Notes: a model not told the origin generated them from the letters alone. Positions 36,460 through 45,219 are shown, counted from the stretch's first letter. The stretch: 56,531 nucleotides of DNA from Ignavibacteriaceae bacterium (GCA_013360295.1 JABWCL010000030.1:1-56531), one strand, 5' to 3'. Program-made: numbers and translations.

Positions 36460-37884
36460 ATGAAACGATTTTCTTTTGCATTAGTACTGATGATCTTCTT
36501 AAGCATTTATGCTAACGCCCAGACAATCAATGACGCGCTAAGGCTTTCATATCCGATTAAGACCTTCAGCGCCAGGGCGCTTGGTTTAGGTAATACTTAT
36601 ACAGCGCTCAGCGATGATGCCGCAGGTGTGGCTTTCAATCCCGCCGGACTCGGATTCATCCGCAAACTTGAGATTGCGGGCAGCCTGAAATATGATAATT
36701 TTAATAACACGGCTACTTTCTTTGGTAATACAACCGAGTATTCTAACAGCAGTACCGACATAAGCCAGCTGGCATTTGTTTTCCCTTTCCCGACAATGCG
36801 CGGCAGTTTTGTGATCGGGTTGTCATATAACGAATCGAATAATTTTAACGGAGCTCTTAACTTTAATTCATTTAATAACGGTGACAGTTCATACATCCAG
36901 CACCTGAACGCCATTGGTTCGGATGTGCCTTTTGATCTTTATCTTACTGATGATAACTATTATACAAAAATTAAGGGTAAACTTAATCAGAGCGGCACAG
37001 TACTGGAAGACGGAAATACACGTGACTTTGGCTTAAGCGCGGCAGTTGAGGTTTATAAAAATTTATTTGTAGGCGGTACGCTTAATATCATTTCCGGCAA
37101 ATATAAATTCAACCGCGATTACTATGAAGATGATACCAAGGGTATTTATGACAATGATACTCTCGCTCCCGGATACGCTTTTTCGAGAGATTTCAGGACA
37201 TTGAATCTTAACAGCATCCTTGACTGGGAGATAGCAGGATATGACTTCAAACTCGGGCTTATTTACCAGACAAAAATCGCACGCATAGGAGCAACAATTC
37301 AGTTCCCTAAATCGCTGACTGTTAAAGAGAAATACGCGTTAACAGGTAAAGCAAGTTTTATCGGAAACCAGGAGTACAGCCTTGATCCGGATAAGTATTC
37401 GGATAATGTTGAGTATGACATTATTACACCGTTTGAGTTCAATCTCGGCGCAAGCGTAAACTTTATGGGGCTGATAGTAACCGGAGAAGTTGGACTGGTT
37501 GACTATACCCAGATCGAGTATGATAATCCGCGCGGACTTACACTGAACTATGTGCAGGGACTGAACAAGCAAATCAAGGAAAACTTTAAGGCTGTGGTAG
37601 ATCTTCGTGCCGGTATGGAATATACCATCAAGGACCTTGATATGAGAGTCCGGGCCGGTTTCTTCACACAGAATTCGCCGTATCAGAATGATCCAAGCGA
37701 ATATAACAGGACATTTATCACCGGCGGTTTCGGATTTTTGATTGACCAGGTTGTGGCGATTGATTTCACTTACGCTCACGGCTTCTGGAAAACTTACGGC
37801 GATAATTACGGAGCGGGTATTTCCAGGACATTCCAGGATGTTACATCGTCCAAACTCATCGCTTCGTTCAACTACAGGTTCTGA
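36460..37884 (+). CDS. FadL/TodX-family outer-membrane beta-barrel protein
   Basis: 474 residues with a signal peptide ending at ANAQ. The family mark is the ALGLGNTYTALSDDAAGVAFNPAGLGFI segment (split here as ALGLGNTYTAL and AFNPAGLGFI), followed by alternating beta strands and a C-terminal Phe (ASFNYRF) recognised by the Bam machine. FadL proteins carry hydrophobic compounds across the outer membrane; related barrels in T9SS organisms (PorV type) act in secretion, so both roles are open. It is the last gene of the cassette with two aromatic-rich lipoproteins, and a terminator follows. Confidence 0.82.
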   Translation: MKRFSFALVLMIFLSIYANAQTINDALRLSYPIKTFSARALGLGNTYTALSDDAAGVAFNPAGLGFIRKLEIAGSLKYDNFNNTATFFGNTTEYSNSSTDISQLAFVFPFPTMRGSFVIGLSYNESNNFNGALNFNSFNNGDSSYIQHLNAIGSDVPFDLYLTDDNYYTKIKGKLNQSGTVLEDGNTRDFGLSAAVEVYKNLFVGGTLNIISGKYKFNRDYYEDDTKGIYDNDTLAPGYAFSRDFRTLNLNSILDWEIAGYDFKLGLIYQTKIARIGATIQFPKSLTVKEKYALTGKASFIGNQEYSLDPDKYSDNVEYDIITPFEFNLGASVNFMGLIVTGEVGLVDYTQIEYDNPRGLTLNYVQGLNKQIKENFKAVVDLRAGMEYTIKDLDMRVRAGFFTQNSPYQNDPSEYNRTFITGGFGFLIDQVVAIDFTYAHGFWKTYGDNYGAGISRTFQDVTSSKLIASFNYRF

Positions 37885-37903
37885 GATTTGTCTTTTCTTT
37901 TAC

Positions 37904-37936
37904 AGGGCGGGTTGTTAACTCGCCCTTCTTTTTTTA
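37904..37936 (+). terminator. Rho-independent terminator after the envelope cassette
   Basis: AGGGCG at 37904-37909 pairs with CGCCCT at 37921-37926; the stem can extend inward through GTT/AAC. A T run with one C follows. Confidence 0.8.
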
Positions 37937-37980
37937 AATTTACCATATGAGAATTCCAACTTTTACACGGAGAGAATCGC

Positions 37981-38934
37981 ATTCTCGGTAAACTGACGAA
38001 AATAGCGAGCAAAGACTATTATGTACTTCCCGACGGAGGAGGGGAGGAAATAAGATGTATGCTCCGGGGAAAATTCAAACAGGATATTGTCCGGAAGAGG
38101 GAAAGGATGCTTCTTGCGGATTATGCTGTTGTCGGGGATAAAGTCGAATACGAAGTTAAGAGGGGCTCAGGCGTAATTACCAAAGTTTTTGAAAGGGAGA
38201 ATTTTATTTCCCGAAAAGCTCCCAGGCTGAAAGGAGCCGGTTACCGCGGAGAGAGGCTTGAACAGCTAATTGTTTCCAACATATCTCAATTTGTCGCCGT
38301 CACATCAGTATATAAACCATTCTTCAACAACAAAGTACTTGACCGCTTTCTCGTCATCGCTGAAAGTTCCAAAATTCCGGTCATAATAGTAATTAATAAA
38401 ACAGACCTTGACCCCGATAACCTTATTGATGAATGGGTTTATCTTTATAATAAAATTGGTTATAAAGTTATCCTTACATCCGCGGAAACGAAAGAGGGGA
38501 CAGACCTGCTAGGCGAAGTACTAAAAGGGAAAACAAGTTTTTTATGGGGGCAGTCCGGTGTTGGGAAGTCCACGCTGCTTAATACGATATTTCCACATTT
38601 ACATCTTGTGGTAGGAGAAGTAAGCAAGTTTACGAACAAGGGAAAGCATTCTACCGTTATGGTTCGAATGATTAAAACGGGGGATGAAACCTATATCGTT
38701 GATACTCCCGGCGTGCGCGAGATAGATCCTTATGGTCTGAGGAAAGAAGACTTAGGCCACTATTTCATAGAATTTGAACCATACATAAATAACTGCAAAT
38801 ACAACACCTGCACTCACAACCACGAGCCGGGATGCGCCATTATAGAAGCGGCTGAGAACGGTGAAATAAGCGCGGACCGGTACGACAGTTATCTCCGGAT
38901 ACTGGAGACGGTGGAAGAGGATATTAAGTTTTAG
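37981..38934 (+). CDS. rsgA: Ribosome small subunit GTPase RsgA, apparent ATT start
   Basis: The first ATG is at 38059 (291 residues), but the frame continues upstream and encodes GKLTKIASKDYYVLPDGG and EEIRC, the normal start of the OB fold, back to a TGA at 37948. The only start-like codon with a good site is ATT at 37981, with GGAGAG six bases before it (317 residues). The GTPase is circularly permuted: NKTDLD, then GQSGVGKSTLLN, then DTPGVREID. A zinc knuckle CKYNTCTHNHEPGC follows. It matures the 30S subunit. An ATT start is known for infC, so such a start is possible but rare. Confidence 0.88.
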   Translation: MLGKLTKIASKDYYVLPDGGGEEIRCMLRGKFKQDIVRKRERMLLADYAVVGDKVEYEVKRGSGVITKVFERENFISRKAPRLKGAGYRGERLEQLIVSNISQFVAVTSVYKPFFNNKVLDRFLVIAESSKIPVIIVINKTDLDPDNLIDEWVYLYNKIGYKVILTSAETKEGTDLLGEVLKGKTSFLWGQSGVGKSTLLNTIFPHLHLVVGEVSKFTNKGKHSTVMVRMIKTGDETYIVDTPGVREIDPYGLRKEDLGHYFIEFEPYINNCKYNTCTHNHEPGCAIIEAAENGEISADRYDSYLRILETVEEDIKF

Positions 38935-39044
38935 CTTCCTGCACCTGTGGAAGTATTAATAGTAAATTTGAGTATTCCGGCACTTGCCATATTATTCCAA
39001 TAATAAATTTTCCCCCGAATATCAGGTTACTCTGCATCAGTAAA

Positions 39045-39068
39045 ATGTATATATTAAATGTATATATT
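39045..39068. promoter_or_regulatory. Tandem direct repeat upstream of vapBC, probable operator
   Basis: ATGTATATATT occurs at 39045-39055 and again at 39058-39068, 13 bp apart, ending 12 bp before the vapB ATG. Each copy has a palindromic TATATA core. VapB-type antitoxins bind repeated or palindromic sites of this kind in their own promoters. The repeats also create a false upstream ATG in frame with vapB. Confidence 0.55.
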
Positions 39069-39080
39069 TTCGGAGTAATA

Positions 39081-39314
39081 ATGAACACTGCAAAAATCTT
39101 CAATAGCGGAAACAGCCAGGCGATCAGGCTCCCTAAAGTTTTCAGATTAAAAGGTAAGGAGGCGTACATCACCAAAGTGGGAGACGCATTGGTAATACTG
39201 CCCAAGAAAAAGAATTGGGAGCAGTTATTTGACAGCCTTCATAAATTCAGTGATGATTTTATGAAGAAACGCGACCAGCCTGAGACTCAGGAAAGAGAGG
39301 CGATGTTCGGTTGA
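39081..39314 (+). CDS. vapB: VapB-type antitoxin (SpoVT/AbrB fold)
   Basis: 77 residues from the ATG at 39081, which has GGAG at 39072-39075. An in-frame ATG at 39045 lies inside the operator-like repeat and lacks a site. AKIFNSGNSQAIRLPKVFRL is the swapped-hairpin DNA-binding domain of VapB proteins; the rest (KNWEQLFDSLHKFSDDF) should wrap around the toxin. The TGA overlaps the TTG start of vapC. The antitoxin neutralises VapC and should repress the pair. Confidence 0.9.
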   Translation: MNTAKIFNSGNSQAIRLPKVFRLKGKEAYITKVGDALVILPKKKNWEQLFDSLHKFSDDFMKKRDQPETQEREAMFG

Positions 39315-39712
39315 AATTCATCCTTGATACAAGTATCTGTAAATATTTCATTAAGAGCAGTTCTGAGGCAGTCAAGAGAAATCTAAAATCGAAGAAGCCG
39401 GGGGATGTCTATATCTCTTCCATAACAGTTGCAGAATTGCAGTATGGGATTGAAAAGAGCGCTAAAAGAATTGAGAATCAGGTCGCGCTTGAGCAGTTCC
39501 TTCAGCCCTTGATAATCCTTGAATTTAATAAAGAGGATGCTATTTCCTACGGTGTGATTAGAGCTAAACTGGAGCGGAGGGGTACCACCGTCGGGGGTAT
39601 GGATATGTTGATTGGTGCGCAGGTACTATCCAGAGGTTTTATCATTGTAACCACCGATGAAAAGGAATTCCGTAAAATCGAAGGACTGAAAGTTGAAAAC
39701 TGGACTAAATAG
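39311..39712 (+). CDS. vapC: VapC-type PIN-domain ribonuclease toxin
   Basis: 133 residues from a TTG that overlaps the vapB stop (TTGA). The four PIN acidic residues are present: Asp6 (FILDTS), Glu42 (VAELQYG), Asp98 (GGMDMLIGA) and Asp116 (VTTDEKEF). The RRGTTVGGMD segment and the VENW ending match the VapC group that cuts initiator tRNA-fMet in the anticodon loop; that target is a family inference. The active site looks intact, so the toxin should be functional. Confidence 0.92.
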   Translation: MKFILDTSICKYFIKSSSEAVKRNLKSKKPGDVYISSITVAELQYGIEKSAKRIENQVALEQFLQPLIILEFNKEDAISYGVIRAKLERRGTTVGGMDMLIGAQVLSRGFIIVTTDEKEFRKIEGLKVENWTK

Positions 39713-40048
39713 GTGCTAACGATATGATTCAGCAGGGAATAAGATTTTAGATGCCTTAATGTAAGAATAGGTGGATATAGTAACGTCGATTAATACCTCC
39801 CCGGATAATCCCTCCATTCAGACTTGGCTGGCACTGCGATGGATTAAACCCTGCGCCGGGACTCATTAACCTATTATCCCTCCAGGAGGTTAAAAACCGG
39901 GAAAAACCGCCGCAGCCATCCAAAGCAGATTCTTAATTTTTAATTCTTAATTTTTAATTAAATTAGCCGATAATTGCAGTTTTTTTCATATTTTGGGGGA
40001 AATATAATTGAAACAATATTTGTCAGACTAAAAATTATCGAGGTTTAA
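39713..40048. repeat. Intergenic region with REP-like repeated hairpins
   Basis: No gene is seen. ATAATCCCTCC at 39805-39815 and ATTATCCCTCC at 39873-39883 form a direct repeat. CCTCC/GGAGG at 39879-39889 is nested in TAACCT (39867-39872) and AGGTTA (39887-39892). GC-rich stems nearby (CGGCG, CCGGG) contrast with AT-rich flanks. This resembles a dispersed palindromic element. After it come TTCTTAATTTTTAA runs at about 39931-39960, a word that recurs in the window. A GAGG ribosome binding site precedes bioY. Confidence 0.45.
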
Positions 40049-40612
40049 ATGCAGAATATCAAAGATTTTGCCCTTTCACTCCCCTTAAGAAATATATTAG
40101 CTAATACCTGGTTTCAGGTTATCAGTTTCGCTGCGCTTACTGCTGTCAGCGCTCAGATAGCTTTCCCCGCAAAGCCAGTTCCGTTTACATTCCAGACTGC
40201 TGTAGTTGTGCTGGCTGGTGCTATGCTCGGCGCGAAAAAAGGCGCTTACAGCCAGATGACGTATCTGCTGCTCGGTGTTGCAGGTTTACCTGTTTTTGCT
40301 CCGGTTCCTGATGCAGTTCCCGGATTCTTGCGGTTATTCGGACCCACAGGCGGATATCTGCTTGCTTTTCCGCTTGGTGCACTTATCACCGGTTTAATTG
40401 TTGAAAAACACGGCTCATATTTTGCGGTAGTTTCTGCAATGTTCCTGGGAAATATTGCCATACTGGTATCTGGCGCACTCTACCTGGACTTAGTATTCGT
40501 TCACGATCTGAAAAACTCACTCCTTTTAGGCGGCGCGGTTTTTTCACTCTGGACGGTAGTTAAAGTCTTCACTGCTTCAGCAATTTATTTCAGCCTAAGA
40601 AAAATTAAATAA
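40049..40612 (+). CDS. bioY: Biotin transporter BioY (ECF S component)
   Basis: 187 residues with about six membrane helices. VPFTFQTAVVVLAGAMLGAKKG and FGPTGGYLLAFPLGAL are the BioY signatures. It binds and imports biotin, alone or with an ECF energising module. No bioM or bioN lies beside it, so it works alone or with shared ECF proteins. No BirA site was recognised upstream. The Fe-S oxidoreductase gene follows after 14 bp, a likely operon with no obvious biochemical link. Confidence 0.92.
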   Translation: MQNIKDFALSLPLRNILANTWFQVISFAALTAVSAQIAFPAKPVPFTFQTAVVVLAGAMLGAKKGAYSQMTYLLLGVAGLPVFAPVPDAVPGFLRLFGPTGGYLLAFPLGALITGLIVEKHGSYFAVVSAMFLGNIAILVSGALYLDLVFVHDLKNSLLLGGAVFSLWTVVKVFTASAIYFSLRKIK

Positions 40613-40626
40613 ACTCCGGTAATAGT

Positions 40627-42639
40627 ATGGAGCTGAAGAATTTTGTTTTCATCCCGGTTTTTTTTGCGGCGGTTTATTTCTTCATTACAAGCTGCAGAAG
40701 ACTGTTAAGCCAGTTAAAGGTCGCAAAAGAGGAAAACCGTTTTGATTCCCCCGGCATAAGAATTAAGAATGTTCTTACTGTCGCTTTCGGGCAATCGAAG
40801 CTGCTGAGAGAACCTCTTGCCGGGCTGCTCCATTTCTTTATTTTCTGGGGATTTATGCTTTTTGGAGTGGCGGTCGTGGAAGGATTTATACAGGGATTTT
40901 ACTCTCCGTTTAACCTTGAATTCCTCGGGCCGTTTTATTCGCTTGTCACGTTCACCCAGGACTTTCTCGGACTCCTTGTAATCCTCGCGATCATCATCTC
41001 ACTTTACCGCCGCTTTGTGGCGAAAGTTAAAAGACTGGATGTGGATAAAGAGGGGAAACTGGACGCGGCTTTTATTCTGTCGCTGATTCTTCTTGTGGTG
41101 GTTTCAATGTTCGGTCAGAATATTTCGCATATCGCGAAGAACGGTTTTATATTCGCCGATTTTGAGATACGCCCCATTAGCGGTGCGCTGGCATCACTTT
41201 TTTATTCTGTTGATCCTGTGACCGGTGAGGCCGGAAGCGCTCCCGTTCTTTATGAGATTTTCTGGTGGATGCACATAGTACTGATACTTGGGTTTCTGAA
41301 TTATCTACCGTACTCCAAGCATCTTCACGTTATTACTTCCATCCCGAACGTTTACTTCTCGAAGATTGGTGATAAGAAATATGCTCTTGAAAAGCTCAAC
41401 CTTGAAGATGAATCAGCGGATTACTTCGGTGTTGATGATATAGAAAAACTGACGTGGAAGAACCTGCTTGACGGATATTCATGCACTCACTGCGGCAGAT
41501 GTACCGCGGCGTGTCCGGCAGCTAATACCGGGAAATCACTCTCACCAAGAAAGATCATCGTTGATATCCGTGCGCGGACCGCGGAAAAAGCTCCGTTAAT
41601 TTTAGCGGGTTTAGCGGATGACCCGAAAATGGGAAATACACTGGTTCACAATTACATAACAGAAACCGAACTTTGGCAGTGCACAACTTGTATGGCTTGC
41701 GTTCAAGAGTGCCCGGTAATGATTGAGCACGTCGGCGCCATAGTGGATATGCGGCGCCATCTGGTACTTACAGAATCCAATTTCCCTGCTGAACTTAATC
41801 CGGTATTCAAAAATCTTGAGACTAACTATACACCGTGGGCATTTAATCAGGCTGAACGGGCTGATTGGGCTGAAGGGTTAGACATTAAAACGATGGCTGA
41901 AGACCGGGGCGGAGAATATCTTTTTTGGGTTGGATGCGCCGGTTCTTACGACAACCGCTATAAAAAAGTTTCGCGTGCCTTCGCGCAGATAATGCAGAAG
42001 GGGGGAGTCGAATTCAGGATACTTGGTACCGAGGAAAAATGTAACGGAGATACTGCCCGCAGGCTCGGCAATGAATATCTAGCGCAGATGCTTGTGCAGG
42101 AGAATGTGGAGACTCTGAATAATTACGGTGTTAAGAAAATCGTGACTGCCTGTCCTCATTGTTACAATTCATTAAAGAATGAATGCGGACAGTTTGGAGG
42201 TAATTATGAAGTTAAGCATCATTCCGAACTTATCAATGAACTTATTCAGTCCGGAAAAATAAAAGTAGATGCCGGTGAAAAAGAGGAGGTTGTTACATTC
42301 CACGATTCGTGTTATCTTGGAAGATACAATGATATTTATGATGCTCCACGGGAAGTAATTTCGTCGGTCAAAAAGAACGAACTTACCGAAATGGAGCGCA
42401 ATAAAAGCCGCGGATTCTGTTGCGGCGCCGGTGGCGGACGGATGTTCCTGGAAGATGTTGAGGGGGGCAGGATCAATGAAGAGAGGGTAAGGGAAGCTCT
42501 TGAAACCAACCCTGATACGATTGGCACCGCCTGCCCGTTCTGTATGACAATGATGACCGACGGTATAAAAGCAAAAGAGAAGACCGAAGAAGTCCGGGTA
42601 AAGGATATAGCTGAAATAGTTTTTGAAAATCTAAAATAA
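40627..42639 (+). CDS. Membrane-bound heterodisulfide-reductase-like Fe-S oxidoreductase (EtfAB:quinone oxidoreductase type)
   Basis: 670 residues. The N-terminal part (about 1-235) has five or six helices resembling the cytochrome b-like NarI/DsrM domain, with candidate haem ligands such as His70, His169 and His217 (positions by eye). Two 4Fe-4S motifs follow: CTHCGRCTAACP and CTTCMACVQECP. Two CCG domains follow: VGCAGSYD with CPHCYNS, then FHDSCYLGRYN with GFCCGAGGGRMF and ACPFCMTMM. This layout matches the EMO proteins that pass electrons from ETF to menaquinone during fatty- or amino-acid oxidation. etfA and etfB are not adjacent here, so the partner is inferred. Confidence 0.82.
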   Translation: MELKNFVFIPVFFAAVYFFITSCRRLLSQLKVAKEENRFDSPGIRIKNVLTVAFGQSKLLREPLAGLLHFFIFWGFMLFGVAVVEGFIQGFYSPFNLEFLGPFYSLVTFTQDFLGLLVILAIIISLYRRFVAKVKRLDVDKEGKLDAAFILSLILLVVVSMFGQNISHIAKNGFIFADFEIRPISGALASLFYSVDPVTGEAGSAPVLYEIFWWMHIVLILGFLNYLPYSKHLHVITSIPNVYFSKIGDKKYALEKLNLEDESADYFGVDDIEKLTWKNLLDGYSCTHCGRCTAACPAANTGKSLSPRKIIVDIRARTAEKAPLILAGLADDPKMGNTLVHNYITETELWQCTTCMACVQECPVMIEHVGAIVDMRRHLVLTESNFPAELNPVFKNLETNYTPWAFNQAERADWAEGLDIKTMAEDRGGEYLFWVGCAGSYDNRYKKVSRAFAQIMQKGGVEFRILGTEEKCNGDTARRLGNEYLAQMLVQENVETLNNYGVKKIVTACPHCYNSLKNECGQFGGNYEVKHHSELINELIQSGKIKVDAGEKEEVVTFHDSCYLGRYNDIYDAPREVISSVKKNELTEMERNKSRGFCCGAGGGRMFLEDVEGGRINEERVREALETNPDTIGTACPFCMTMMTDGIKAKEKTEEVRVKDIAEIVFENLK

Positions 42640-42671
42640 AACCAATAATCATAAATAAAGAAGGAATCACT

Positions 42672-42866
42672 ATGGAACAGTTCGATAAACTTGTTGCACA
42701 CATTCAGTCACTGGAAGCTGACTTTCATAAATTTTATGAAAAAGGGCAGGGCGCCGCTGGCACCAGGCTTCGCAAAGGACTAAGCGAATTGAAGAAACTC
42801 GCTCAGGATGTCAGGAATGATGTTCAGAAAGTCCGCCAGGATAGAAAAGAACAAAAAGGTTCTTAG
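42672..42866 (+). CDS. Small histone H1-like (Hc1-like) protein
   Basis: 64 residues with an AAGGA site before the ATG. FDKLVAHIQSLEADFHKFYEKG, then GTRLRKGLSELKKLAQDVRND, matches the N-terminal helical domain of the chlamydial Hc1-like family common in Bacteroidetes. The long Lys-rich tail of the true chlamydial protein is absent; only a short KEQKGS end remains. DNA binding and nucleoid organisation are the family idea. It follows the oxidoreductase by 32 bp and precedes the CapA gene by 19 bp. Confidence 0.82.
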   Translation: MEQFDKLVAHIQSLEADFHKFYEKGQGAAGTRLRKGLSELKKLAQDVRNDVQKVRQDRKEQKGS

Positions 42867-42885
42867 TTAATTAAGGGGCTGTTGA

Positions 42886-44058
42886 TTGAAATTATCCGTT
42901 AGCAGTAACAGCCCCTCTTTTTTTGTGCGCACGCTTCCATTCATTTTATTTTTTCTCTCCTCTTTTACTCTGCACACACTCGTTGAACCCTCAGCGATCT
43001 CGGGGAGCAGACCGTCCGTTGATTCCGTAGTAACTATCCGTTTAGGGTTTGTCGGTGACTTGATGTGCCATCAGCCTCTGTACGAGTCAGCACGGGTCAA
43101 GGCAGATTCATTCGATTTTGAACCGATGTTCAGTTTTATCAAAGAGTACCTCTCTAAACCCGATTTAATGATCGGAAACCTTGAGACCGTTTGTGCCGGG
43201 AAGGAGAAGACTTATTCCGGCTACCCACGTTTTAATACTCCCGATGGCTACATACCAGCGTTAAAAAATGCTTCTTTCGATTTTCTGGTTACAAGTAATA
43301 ACCACAGTATGGACCGCGGTGAATACGGCGTACTAAGGACTCTGGAAAAAATCAGGGCGAACGGATTAAGTTCAACCGGAACATTTTCGGACCAGCGTGA
43401 CAGGGATTCAATCAGGTTCGAGGAAACGAAAGGTATTAAAACCGCGATTCTCAATTATACTTACGGTACTAACGGGATAGCCCTGCCGAAAGGGAAAGGG
43501 TACCTTGTCAATCTTATCGATACTATATTGATTGCGAAAGATATCGACTCCGCGTTAGCCGCTCAACCTGATCTGCTTATAGTAATGTATCATTTTGGTT
43601 CGGAGTATAAAAGAGAACCGGATAGCTTTCAGAAAAGGATAGTTGATTTCACGATCCGCTCCGGTGCAGATATCATCATTGGCAGCCATCCACACGTAAT
43701 CCAGAGAATGGAAAGATATGTGACCAATAACGGGAGGACGGATACCGGATTTGTAGCATATTCTCTCGGAAATTTTCTTTCAAACCAGAGGTGGCGTTAT
43801 TCCGACGCAGGCGTCATCATCAATCTTACCGTCGAAAAGAATAACAACTCCGGAGGCATAAGGATAACCGAAATCGACCCCGTGCCTACCTGGGTTTATT
43901 CAGGGAATTACGACGGGAAAAGACAATACTATATACTCCCCGCAACCGATATGCCGGATACGCTTGGCTATCCATTCCTTTCCGGAAAAGAAGTGGAGGA
44001 AATCCGGCAGGCTTATCAGGATACAAGAGAAATACTTTTTTCACAGGGGAAAAAGTAA
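42886..44058 (+). CDS. CapA-family (PGA_cap) metallophosphatase-like protein
   Basis: 390 residues from a TTG with AAGGGG upstream. A signal/anchor helix lies at about 8-27. The PGA_cap domain has LGFVGDLMCHQPL, IGNLETV, TSNNHSMDRGEYGV and IGSHPHVIQRME, the metal-binding loops of a calcineurin-like fold. CapA proteins are known from poly-gamma-glutamate capsule loci, but most homologues occur outside such loci and have unknown substrates. No capB or capC is present here. It is likely periplasmic or surface-facing. Confidence 0.88.
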   Translation: MKLSVSSNSPSFFVRTLPFILFFLSSFTLHTLVEPSAISGSRPSVDSVVTIRLGFVGDLMCHQPLYESARVKADSFDFEPMFSFIKEYLSKPDLMIGNLETVCAGKEKTYSGYPRFNTPDGYIPALKNASFDFLVTSNNHSMDRGEYGVLRTLEKIRANGLSSTGTFSDQRDRDSIRFEETKGIKTAILNYTYGTNGIALPKGKGYLVNLIDTILIAKDIDSALAAQPDLLIVMYHFGSEYKREPDSFQKRIVDFTIRSGADIIIGSHPHVIQRMERYVTNNGRTDTGFVAYSLGNFLSNQRWRYSDAGVIINLTVEKNNNSGGIRITEIDPVPTWVYSGNYDGKRQYYILPATDMPDTLGYPFLSGKEVEEIRQAYQDTREILFSQGKK

Positions 44059-44079
44059 AAACTCCGGGCACAACGCAGG

Positions 44080-44117
44080 CTCCCGTTAATATCATACAAT
44101 ATAAAAGTTTACGGGAG
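44080..44117. other. Inverted repeat between the CapA gene and the isocitrate dehydrogenase gene
   Basis: CTCCCGT at 44080-44086 pairs with ACGGGAG at 44111-44117 across a 24-base loop. No T run follows directly, so it is at best a weak terminator or a leader hairpin. Confidence 0.35.
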
Positions 44118-44193
44118 AGGATATTCTTTTCACTCTTAAAGTTTCAACAGCAGGAATTATATTTCAAATTTAAATTTTATTAAGGAAAACAAA

Positions 44194-45219
44194 TTGGCTT
44201 ACAGAATTACATTAATACCCGGTGACGGGATAGGGCCGGAGATAACCAAAGCTACGGCAAGAGTATTACAACACGCCGGGGTTGAGATAGAATGGGACGT
44301 ACAGGAAGCAGGAGTTGCGGCACTGACCAAGTTTCACGATCCGCTGCCACAGAGCGTGATTGATTCAATCGCCCAAAACAAAGTGGCGCTTAAAGGACCG
44401 CTCACTACTCCTGTGGGAAAAGGCTTCCGCAGCGTGAATGTCGCGTTAAGAAAAGAATTTGAACTTTACGTGAATCAGCGGCCTGCGAAGACATTCAAGG
44501 GAATAAAGACACTATATTTCGATCACATTGACCTGATGATCTTCAGGGAGAACCTTGAAGAATTTTACTCAGGGATCGAGCATTATATAGACAGCAGCCG
44601 TTCTGCCGCGGAGACTATCGGGATCATTACCAAGCGCGGTTCTGAAAGAATTATCAGGTACGCGTTTGAATATGCAAGAAAGCACGGCAGGAAAAAGATC
44701 ACCCTTGTCCATAAAGCGAACATACTAAAATATACCGGTGGCTTATTCCTCGATGTGGGAAGCGAAATAGCCAAGGAATATCCCGATGTTAAGTTCGATG
44801 ATAAGATCGTTGATAATATGGCAATGCAGATGGTTATGAATCCGTATCAGTTTGATGTGATCGTTACGACCAATCTATTCGGAGACATTCTTTCTGATCT
44901 TGCATCAGGACTGGTCGGCGGACTGGGGCTTGCCCCGGGAGCGAACATCGGAGACGGCGCGGCTATCTTTGAAGCTGTTCACGGTTCCGCGCCTGATATT
45001 GCGGGTCTGGGTGTAGCAAATCCTTGCGCGATACTGCTTGCATCCGTAATGATGCTCGACTATCTCGGAGAAGCGGAAGCTGCAAAGAAGATAGAGGCAG
45101 CGATCGCGAAAGTAATTGAAGAGGAAAAGTTTGTTACAAAGGATATTAATCCGGTTAATCCCGTCTCCACAGTTGAAATGACCGATGAAATTATACGTCA
45201 GTTAGATAAGCTTGGATGA
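44194..45219 (+). CDS. NAD-type isocitrate dehydrogenase (isocitrate/isopropylmalate dehydrogenase family)
   Basis: 341 residues from a TTG with an AAGGA site. [11 protein letters not shown] starts the fold. [22 protein letters not shown] and [14 protein letters not shown] are typical of NAD-dependent isocitrate dehydrogenase (IDH3-like) rather than of 3-isopropylmalate dehydrogenase. The metal/cofactor segment has [19 protein letters not shown] and HGSAPDIAG. It should make 2-oxoglutarate in the citric acid cycle. Homoisocitrate dehydrogenase is the closest alternative. The MFS gene start overlaps its stop (ATGA). Confidence 0.88.
   Translation: MAYRITLIPGDGIGPEITKATARVLQHAGVEIEWDVQEAGVAALTKFHDPLPQSVIDSIAQNKVALKGPLTTPVGKGFRSVNVALRKEFELYVNQRPAKTFKGIKTLYFDHIDLMIFRENLEEFYSGIEHYIDSSRSAAETIGIITKRGSERIIRYAFEYARKHGRKKITLVHKANILKYTGGLFLDVGSEIAKEYPDVKFDDKIVDNMAMQMVMNPYQFDVIVTTNLFGDILSDLASGLVGGLGLAPGANIGDGAAIFEAVHGSAPDIAGLGVANPCAILLASVMMLDYLGEAEAAKKIEAAIAKVIEEEKFVTKDINPVNPVSTVEMTDEIIRQLDKLG

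Noticed and set aside
38924-39205. 93-codon minus-strand frame across the vapB start
   Set aside because: It covers the vapBC operator and vapB on the opposite strand and has no family likeness.
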